A stretch of 11,613 nt of DNA from Pseudomonadota bacterium (GTDB taxonomy: Bacteria > Pseudomonadota > Alphaproteobacteria > Rhodospirillales > Rhodospirillaceae). A program made the position numbers and the translations under genes. This document shows positions 6,666-11,613 of the stretch, piece after piece; position 1 is the stretch's first letter, and each line of letters starts with the position of its first letter. Under the pieces are notes generated by a model. That model had not been told where the DNA came from and did no database searches. It worked only from the letters and a program-made list of their open reading frames with translations. The stretch covers positions 1 to 11,613 of the forward strand of contig JAEWWF010000096.1 of the NCBI GenBank assembly GCA_023396465.1, written 5' to 3'.

Positions 6666-7394
6666 ATGTCCAAGGGACGTGTTGCGCTCGTCACCGGCGG
6701 CACCCGTGGCATCGGCCGCGCCATCAGCGAGCATCTGCGCGACGCCGGCTACAAGGTTGCCGCCAACTACGGGGGCAACGACGAAGCGGCCAAGCGTTTC
6801 ACCGCCGAGACCGGCATCCCCGCCTACAAGTTCGACGTCGCCAGCTTCGACGACGTGAAGGCGGGCATCGAGGCGATCACCAAGGATCTCGGCCCGGTCG
6901 AGGTGGTGGTCAACAACGCCGGCATCACCCGTGACGGCACGCTGCACAAGATGAGCTACGAGCAGTGGGAAGCGGTGATCCACACCAACCTCACCTCCTG
7001 CTACAACACCTGCAAGTGCGTCATCGACAGCATGCGGGAACGCGGGTTCGGCCGCATCGTCAACATCGGCTCCATCAACGGCCAGGCCGGCCAGTACGGT
7101 CAGGTGAACTACGCCGCCGCCAAGTCGGGCATCCATGGCTTCACCAAGGCGCTAGCCCAGGAGGGTGCTGCCAAGGGCATCACCGTCAACGCCATCGCGC
7201 CGGGTTATGTCGACACCGACATGGTGCGGGCCGTGCCGCACCATGTGCTGGAAAAGATCATCGCCAAGATCCCCATGGGTCGCCTCGGGCGGGCCTCGGA
7301 CATCGCCCGTGGCGTGCTGTTCCTGGTGGCGGACGATGCCGATTTCATCACCGGCTCGACCCTGTCCATCAACGGCGGCCAGCACATGTACTAA
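6666..7394 (+). CDS. phaB: Acetoacetyl-CoA reductase PhaB
   Basis: Reduces acetoacetyl-CoA to (R)-3-hydroxybutyryl-CoA with NADPH, supplying the PHA synthase. The 242-residue protein is a classical short-chain dehydrogenase. The dinucleotide-binding TGGTRGIG is at residues 10-17, NNAG at 83-86 and Asn108. The catalytic Ser136 and the Tyr149/Lys153 pair are in YAAAK, and the PhaB-like tail is TGSTLSINGGQHMY. Within the SDR family, MSKGRVALVTGGTRGIG, the GSINGQAGQYGQVNY block and the QHMY end separate PhaB from the related FabG. GGGAGG sits about 8 nt before the ATG. It follows phaA by 472 bp and ends at a strong terminator, so it is probably its own transcription unit. Confidence 0.96.
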   Translation: MSKGRVALVTGGTRGIGRAISEHLRDAGYKVAANYGGNDEAAKRFTAETGIPAYKFDVASFDDVKAGIEAITKDLGPVEVVVNNAGITRDGTLHKMSYEQWEAVIHTNLTSCYNTCKCVIDSMRERGFGRIVNIGSINGQAGQYGQVNYAAAKSGIHGFTKALAQEGAAKGITVNAIAPGYVDTDMVRAVPHHVLEKIIAKIPMGRLGRASDIARGVLFLVADDADFITGSTLSINGGQHMY

Positions 7395-7404
7395 GACCAA
7401 GCTG

Positions 7405-7470
7405 CGGGGAGCCTGCTCCCCGTAAGCTCAAACTCCCCCGCACGCGCCCGTGCGGGGGAGTTTTCTATTC
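7405..7470. terminator. Double-hairpin terminator between convergent phaB and MFS gene
   Basis: A first hairpin (CGGGGAG 7405-7411 with CTCCCCG 7416-7422) is followed by a perfect 14-bp stem (7431-7444 with 7449-7462, loop CGCC). The tail on the plus strand is TTCTATTC. The second stem ends just before the stop codon of the convergent transporter (7465-7467), so it probably insulates both genes. Confidence 0.88.
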
Positions 7471-8679
7471 GGCGGGAGCCTGGGCCGGTGGAGCGTCCGC
7501 CTGGGGGATGATGGCCGGCACCGGCTTCCAGACGAGTGCGGCGATCACCCCCGCCAGCGTCGTCGCGGCGATCCCCACCGCCACCACCCCCGGCCAGCCG
7601 AAGGCGTGCCACACTGGCGCCGGCCCGACCGGCCCCACCGATCCGCCGAGGTAATAGGCCAGCACATAGAGCCCCACCGCCGACGAGCGACCGCCGCTCG
7701 GCACCACCTGCCCGACCCGGCCCATGGCGACCGCCTGGGTGACGAAGACACCGACGCCGCCCGCCGCCAGTCCGACGATGACCACCGGCAGCGACTCGGC
7801 CAGAGTGGCGACCAGCCCCAGCGACGATACCGCCGCCGCCAGCGCCACCGTGCCGCGGGCGCCGAAGCGGCGCAGCAGGCGGCCGGTGGTGGGCGTCACC
7901 ACCACGCCGGCAAGATAGACCGCGAAGATGAAGCCAAGCTGCGTCGTTGTCAGCGAGAACGGCGGTTGCGACAGGTGGAAGTTCACCCAGGTGAACACCG
8001 CCTGAAGGGTGAACAGCATCAGGAACCCGACCACGCACACCGCCAGCAGACGCGGATTGGTGAGATGGCCGCGCCACGCCTCCAGGATCGCCGCGACACC
8101 GCTGCGCCGCCCCGCCGGCTTGGGTGCATCGGCCGGCAACCAGCGGATCAGCACCACGGCACAGACGACGGTGATTGCCGCCAGCGCCACGAAGGCGAAA
8201 CGCCAGCCGGCCAACGGCTCGATCAAGGCCGAGACGAAACGGCCGGAAAAGCCGCCCAGCACCGACCCGGCCATGTAAAGCGCCGTCACATCGGCCCGCT
8301 CGTCGGCGGGCCATTGCTCGCTGATGTGGGCGACAGTGACGGCGAAGATGGCCGGCAGGCATAGACCCTGCACCAGCCGCCACAGGATCAGCTCGTGCAG
8401 CGACTGCGCCAGCGCCGCCAGCAGGGTCGGCACCAGCAACAGCAGCACCGCGCCGATGACCGTCCGTTTGCGGCCGATGGTATCGGCGAGCGTGCCGGCG
8501 AACGGTGCCGTCACCGCCACCGACACCGTGGCGGCGGAAACGGTCAGCGCCACCGCCGCCTCGGTGGCGGAAAACTGGCGCGTCAGCTCCGGCAGCAGCG
8601 ACTGCGTGGCGTAGAGGTTCAGGAACGAGACGGCGCCGGCGGCAAAGACGGCAATGCGGGGGCGGATGGGCGATGTCAT
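7465..8679 (-). CDS. MFS transporter, YnfM-like
   Basis: A 404-residue inner-membrane protein with about twelve hydrophobic segments. The MFS motif A, GTLADTIGRKR, is at residues 62-72 between predicted TM2 and TM3. The C-terminal SSAVGLYVLAYYLGGSVGP block and the spacing throughout resemble E. coli YnfM, a putative drug or sugar exporter family. Substrate is unknown; efflux is inferred from the family. The frame is open further upstream, but MTSPIRPRIAV at 8679 is preferred because the longer N-terminus is Arg/Pro-rich and overlaps the lysR start. The best ribosome site (GGAGGAG) fits a 4-codon upstream frame whose TGA overlaps this ATG. It is divergent from a YnfL-like LysR gene, the same pairing as in E. 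coli. Confidence 0.88.
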   Translation of the reverse strand: MTSPIRPRIAVFAAGAVSFLNLYATQSLLPELTRQFSATEAAVALTVSAATVSVAVTAPFAGTLADTIGRKRTVIGAVLLLLVPTLLAALAQSLHELILWRLVQGLCLPAIFAVTVAHISEQWPADERADVTALYMAGSVLGGFSGRFVSALIEPLAGWRFAFVALAAITVVCAVVLIRWLPADAPKPAGRRSGVAAILEAWRGHLTNPRLLAVCVVGFLMLFTLQAVFTWVNFHLSQPPFSLTTTQLGFIFAVYLAGVVVTPTTGRLLRRFGARGTVALAAAVSSLGLVATLAESLPVVIVGLAAGGVGVFVTQAVAMGRVGQVVPSGGRSSAVGLYVLAYYLGGSVGPVGPAPVWHAFGWPGVVAVGIAATTLAGVIAALVWKPVPAIIPQADAPPAQAPAE

Positions 8680-8690
8680 GGTGGCGTCAT
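8676..8690 (-). CDS. Four-codon upstream ORF overlapping the MFS start
   Basis: ATG at 8690, with GGAG 4 nt upstream, opens the frame M-T-P-P-stop. Its TGA (8678-8676) overlaps the transporter ATG (8679-8677) as ATGA. It could couple translation or adjust transporter yield; alternatively it is a chance ATG within the ribosome-binding region. Confidence 0.3.
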   Translation of the reverse strand: MTPP

Positions 8691-8700
8691 ACTCCTCCCC

Positions 8701-8760
8701 TCCTATCTGGCGCGGCGCTGGCGATTGGTCCAATATAAAGTTCTGCGGCCAATGATAGGC
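8701..8760. promoter_or_regulatory. Divergent MFS/lysR control region
   Basis: Within the 95-bp gap, ATTGGTCCAAT (8724-8734) is a palindrome with 5-bp arms. A wider inverted pair, CCTATC (8702-8707) and GATAGG (8754-8759), is almost centred on it. LysR-type regulators bind dyad T-N11-A sites in such gaps and act on the divergent gene, so this is the likely operator. No clear -35/-10 pair was found for either direction. Confidence 0.5.
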
Positions 8761-8774
8761 GGAGGCTATGAGAG

Positions 8775-9701
8775 ATGGACCTGCGGCGACTGCGCTATTT
8801 CGTCGCGGTGGCGGAGGAGTTGCACTTCGGCCGCGCCGCCGCCCGCCTGCGCCTGGCCCAGCCATCGCTGAGCCAGCAGATCCAGGCGCTGGAGGAGGAG
8901 GTCGGCGCCGCCCTGCTCAACCGTAACCGCCGTCGGGTGGAGTTGACCGCCGCCGGCCGCCTGTTGCTACCGGAGGCGCGGGCGGTGCTGGCGCAGGCGG
9001 AACGGGCGCTGCTGGTGGCGCGGCGGGCCGGACGCGGCGAGGTCGGTCGGCTGGAGATCGGCTTCACCGGCTCGGCCCCCTTCAACCCGCTGCTGCCGCA
9101 GACGGTGCGGCGGTTCCGCGAACGCTGGCCGGACGTCCACCTGTCGCTGAACGAGATGCCGACGACGGCGCAGTTCGAGGCCCTCACCGCCGGGCGGCTG
9201 GATGTCGGCTTCCTGCGCCCCGGCCAGCCCATGGAGATGGTGGGCATCGCCCAGCGCCTGCTGCTGCGCGAGCCGCTGCTGGCGGTGCTGGCCGCCGATC
9301 ATCCGCTGGCGGCGGCGGAGACGGTGGGCCTGGCCGATCTGGCCGGGCAGCCGTTCATCCTGCACCCGCGCGCCATCGGTACCGGCCTGTTCGACAAGGT
9401 GATGACCCTGTGCGCCGCCGCCGGCTTCACGCCGCGCATCGCGGTGGAGGCGCATCAGATGTCGACGGTGGTCACCCTGGCCGCCGTCGGCATGGGCGTG
9501 TCCATCGTGCCGGAGGCGCTGCGGCGGCTGGCGGCGCCGGGGGCGGCGTTCCGGCCGATCACCGACGCCGGCGCCTTCATGGACCTGATCGCCGCCTGTC
9601 GCGCCGAGGACGACAGCCCGGTGGTCGCCAACTTCCTGGCGGCCCTGCCTCCGGCCGATGGGGATGGGGCGGGAGATACGCCTGCGCCTCAGAAGGCGTA
9701 G
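8775..9701 (+). CDS. LysR-family transcriptional regulator, YnfL-like
   Basis: A 308-residue LysR-type regulator. The winged helix-turn-helix is at residues 1-60 (MDLRRLRYFVAVAEELHFGR, then LRLAQPSLSQQIQALEEEVG), followed by a linker helix and a periplasmic-binding-like effector domain from about residue 90 (LEIGFTGSAPFNPLLP, GVSIVPEAL near 240). The first 60 residues and the effector domain resemble E. coli YnfL, whose gene is likewise divergent from ynfM. It probably controls the adjacent transporter in response to an unknown ligand. The C-terminal tail (PADGDGAGDTPAPQKA) is low-complexity. Its end overlaps the convergent small exported protein gene by 13 bp. The ATG is preceded by GGAGG at 8761-8765. 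Confidence 0.93.
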   Translation: MDLRRLRYFVAVAEELHFGRAAARLRLAQPSLSQQIQALEEEVGAALLNRNRRRVELTAAGRLLLPEARAVLAQAERALLVARRAGRGEVGRLEIGFTGSAPFNPLLPQTVRRFRERWPDVHLSLNEMPTTAQFEALTAGRLDVGFLRPGQPMEMVGIAQRLLLREPLLAVLAADHPLAAAETVGLADLAGQPFILHPRAIGTGLFDKVMTLCAAAGFTPRIAVEAHQMSTVVTLAAVGMGVSIVPEALRRLAAPGAAFRPITDAGAFMDLIAACRAEDDSPVVANFLAALPPADGDGAGDTPAPQKA

Positions 9702-10144
9702 TAGCGGATGTTCCCGTCGGCGACCGCCGTTTCCACCATCACCACCCCCAGGTCGAGGGCGGCGGCGCGACCCGACTGAAACAGCATGACGTTGACCAGT
9801 CGGCCGTGACCATCGGTGCAATCACACAGGGCGGTGACCAGGGTATAGGCAGGATGTTCGTCGCGTCCGCGCAGAACATGATCGACACGCTGGCACGGAA
9901 CCCCGGACTCGGCAACCAAGGCGGTCAGCGCCGCTTCCATTCCGGCAGCGGCCTCGGTCGGCAGGGGATCACCCGCCGGGATCGCCGCCACCTGCTGCAC
10001 GACCGCGCTGTAGGCTCCATCCTCGCCCAGAACCGGCCCGGCCACCCGTGCCGCTTCCCGCCCGAAGCCGCCAAGTCCCAGGGCGGATTCGGTCCCCGCC
10101 GCCATCAGCACCAGGGCCGCAAGTCCATACACCACACCGCGCAT
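9689..10144 (-). CDS. Hypothetical exported protein (151 aa)
   Basis: I do not recognise this protein. It has a likely signal peptide (MRGVVYGLAALVLMAAGTES, cleavage near residues 21-23). A helical Ala-rich region follows, then a beta-rich C-terminal half (YTLVTALCDCTDG, VNVMLFQSGRAAALDLGVVM), ending in NIRYYAF. Three cysteines (84, 107, 109) could form a disulfide or bind metal in the periplasm. ATG 10144 is chosen over the in-frame GTG at 10165 because GGGAGAG lies 7 nt upstream. A good promoter precedes it. Its 3' end overlaps the convergent lysR end by 13 bp. It is downstream of the M16 peptidase on the same strand, 105 bp away, but probably transcribed separately. Confidence 0.75.
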   Translation of the reverse strand: MRGVVYGLAALVLMAAGTESALGLGGFGREAARVAGPVLGEDGAYSAVVQQVAAIPAGDPLPTEAAAGMEAALTALVAESGVPCQRVDHVLRGRDEHPAYTLVTALCDCTDGHGRLVNVMLFQSGRAAALDLGVVMVETAVADGNIRYYAF

Positions 10145-10183
10145 GACGCCGCTCTCCCGCCGCACATCATTGCCTGTGGCGCC

Positions 10184-10217
10184 ATTATGACCTCATAAAA
10201 ATACTGGTCAATATGAC
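10184..10217 (-). promoter_or_regulatory. Promoter and operator-like palindrome of the exported protein gene
   Basis: On the minus strand TTGACC (10211-10206) and CATAAT (10189-10184) are 16 bp apart, a good sigma-70-like promoter. The -10 region overlaps a 12-bp inverted repeat, TATGAGGTCATA (10197-10186). GTCATA recurs at 10217-10212, 26 bp from its copy at 10191-10186, so the promoter is flanked by repeated half-sites typical of repressor control. Confidence 0.6.
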
Positions 10218-10249
10218 AAAACGCAGGGTAGTGCGGCGAGGGTGGTCTC

Positions 10250-11509
10250 TCACGCGGCGATTCGCGACCGCACCGCCTCGAAGCTTTCCAGACGGTCGAG
10301 CGGGCCGAGCGCCGCGAGGGTCAGCGGCGTCCCCACCATGCGGCGGGCGAGGCGGGTGATGTCGTCGGCGCTGACCGCATCCATGGCCGCCGCCATTTCC
10401 TCCACCGACACCGGCCGGCCGAAGGCCAGCAACTGGCGGGCCAGCTGTTCGCAGCGGTTGGAGGTGCTTTCCATGCCCATCAGCATGCCGGCCTTCAACT
10501 GCGCCTTGGCGCGGTGAAGCTCGGCGGCGTCGATGGACTGGCCGACCTTGAGGATTTCGTCGGTCATCACCGGGATCAGATCCGCCACTTCCTTCTCGCC
10601 GGTGCCGGCATAGATGCCGAACAGACCGGAGTCGCGGTAGCTCCAGGTGAAGCTGTAGATGGAATAGACCAGCCCGCGCTTCTCGCGGATTTCCTGGAAC
10701 AGCCGCGACGACATGCCGCCGCCGAGCAGCTGGCTCAACACCTGGATGCCGTAGAAATCGGGGTCGTCGTAGCGCACGCCGTCGAATCCGAGCACCACAT
10801 GGGCCTGCTCCAGGTCGCGGTCCTCGCGGTATTCGCCGCCATGGTAGGTGGCGTCCTGCTCCGGCTCGCCGTGGCTGGTCGGCAGGGCCTCGAAGGCACG
10901 CGCCACCATATCGACGAAGGCGTCATGCTCGATGTTGCCCGACGCCGACAGCACCATGTGCGGCGCCGTGTAGCGGGCGCGCATGAAGTCGATCAGCGTG
11001 TCGCGGGTCAGCGACAGAACGATCTCCTCGGTCCCCAGCACCGGCCGGCCGAGCGGCTGCCCGGGATAGGCGGCGGCCTGCCAGTGGTCGAAGATGATGT
11101 CGTCGGGGGTGTCCTCGGCCTGGTTGATCTCCTGCACCACCACCGCTTCCTCGCGCGCCAGTTCCTCGGGGTCGAACACCGAGTGCTGGAGGATATCGGC
11201 GATGATGTCGGTGGCGAGGCCGGCGTCCTGCTTCAGAACCTTGGCGTAGTAGGCGGTATGCTCGCGGCTGGTATAGGCGTTGAGCATGCCGCCGACGTTC
11301 TCGATCTCCTCGGCGATGTCCTTGGCGGAGCGGGTCTCGGTGCCCTTGAAGGCCATGTGCTCCAGCAGGTGCGAGATGCCGTTGATCTCCGCCGGCTCAT
11401 GCCGGGTTCCGACGTCCACCCAGGCGCCCAGACTGACGGTTTCCACGGTGTCGACGCGATCGGTACAGACACGCAGGCCGCTCGGAAGGGTGGTGACGGA
11501 AATGCTCAT
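10250..11509 (-). CDS. M16 family zinc metallopeptidase (mitochondrial processing peptidase beta-like)
   Basis: A 419-residue peptidase of the M16B (pitrilysin/MPP-like) family. The inverted zinc motif HLLEH is at residues 47-51 (His47, Glu50 catalytic, His51), with the third ligand Glu127 in VVVQEINQ, the normal spacing of 76 residues from His51. The second half carries GGGMSSRLFQEIREKRGLVY, which supplies the conserved Arg/Tyr substrate-binding pair. Bacterial members are cytoplasmic or periplasmic and act on short or unfolded peptides; the substrate here is unknown and no signal peptide is visible. It starts 12 bp after thrC, with GAGGA 6 nt before its ATG, so the two form an operon. The thrC-M16 order is common in alphaproteobacteria. 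Confidence 0.95.
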   Translation of the reverse strand: MSISVTTLPSGLRVCTDRVDTVETVSLGAWVDVGTRHEPAEINGISHLLEHMAFKGTETRSAKDIAEEIENVGGMLNAYTSREHTAYYAKVLKQDAGLATDIIADILQHSVFDPEELAREEAVVVQEINQAEDTPDDIIFDHWQAAAYPGQPLGRPVLGTEEIVLSLTRDTLIDFMRARYTAPHMVLSASGNIEHDAFVDMVARAFEALPTSHGEPEQDATYHGGEYREDRDLEQAHVVLGFDGVRYDDPDFYGIQVLSQLLGGGMSSRLFQEIREKRGLVYSIYSFTWSYRDSGLFGIYAGTGEKEVADLIPVMTDEILKVGQSIDAAELHRAKAQLKAGMLMGMESTSNRCEQLARQLLAFGRPVSVEEMAAAMDAVSADDITRLARRMVGTPLTLAALGPLDRLESFEAVRSRIAA

Positions 11510-11521
11510 GCAGGGTCCTCG

Positions 11522-11613
11522 TTACGACGAAACGGAAAGGGTCTTGCGGATATGGGTACGCAGGGCCGCCACGTCATTGGGCAGCACGTCATAGCGTTCC
11601 TCGCGCTCGAACA
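11522..11613 (-). CDS. thrC: Threonine synthase ThrC (partial, C-terminal 29 aa)
   Basis: Only the last 29 codons are in the window, ending at TAA 11522. The visible C-terminus, FEREERYDVLPNDVAALRTH followed by IRKTLSVSS, resembles the conserved end of threonine synthase (a PxR/ER-V-LPND-hxxhxxFI type tail). The gene's position 12 bp upstream of an M16 peptidase is the usual thrC context in alphaproteobacteria. ThrC converts O-phosphohomoserine to threonine with PLP; none of the catalytic residues are visible here, so the call rests on the tail and on context. Confidence 0.7.
   Translation of the reverse strand, partial: FEREERYDVLPNDVAALRTHIRKTLSVSS

Overview
The window is GC-rich DNA with G/C-heavy third codon positions. 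Its genes point to an alphaproteobacterium, most likely of the Rhodospirillales (Magnetospirillum / Azospirillum / Rhodospirillum-like). The clues are an alphaproteobacterial-type PhaR, a divergent Cys-type PHA synthase, PhaA and PhaB, a PraR-like XRE regulator, and a thrC-M16 peptidase pair. The assignment comes from family recognition, not a database search.

Layout, left to right. (1) 1-390, minus: the N-terminal part of a secreted PQQ-type aldose sugar dehydrogenase, cut by the window edge. (2) 640-1260, plus: a secreted four-EF-hand protein, ending at a hairpin shared with the convergent XRE regulator (1356-1757, minus). (3) 1758-2486: mostly non-coding, with an AT-rich island, a 17-bp palindrome and one weak candidate small gene (minus). 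(4) 2487-7394: the polyhydroxybutyrate (PHB) block. It holds phaR (minus), then, divergently on the plus strand, a PhaE-like short protein overlapping a phaC-type synthase, then phaA and phaB. (5) 7465-8679, minus, and 8775-9701, plus: a divergent MFS exporter / LysR regulator pair with the same arrangement as E. coli ynfM-ynfL. (6) 9689-10144, minus: a small exported protein of unknown function. (7) 10250-11509, minus: an M16 zinc peptidase directly downstream of the 3' end of thrC (11522-11613, minus).

How the genes work together. PhaA condenses two acetyl-CoA, PhaB reduces acetoacetyl-CoA with NADPH, and the PhaC-type enzyme polymerises (R)-3-hydroxybutyryl-CoA. PhaR is the granule-sensing repressor and is transcribed away from the synthase, across a 160-bp region carrying a tandem repeat. 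phaA has a good sigma-70-like promoter and a strong terminator. phaB sits 472 bp further on with its own ribosome-binding site and terminator, so the three steps are probably separate transcription units.

The most unusual point is the phaE-like/phaC junction. The upstream frame (3301-3801) and the synthase frame overlap, and the synthase frame has no convincing start codon near its conserved N-terminus. Either the synthase starts unusually, or a one-base shift in a C-rich stretch joins the two frames into one PhaE-PhaC fusion. No mobile element, CRISPR array, tRNA or rRNA was seen, and I found no clear evidence of a wholly new multi-gene system.
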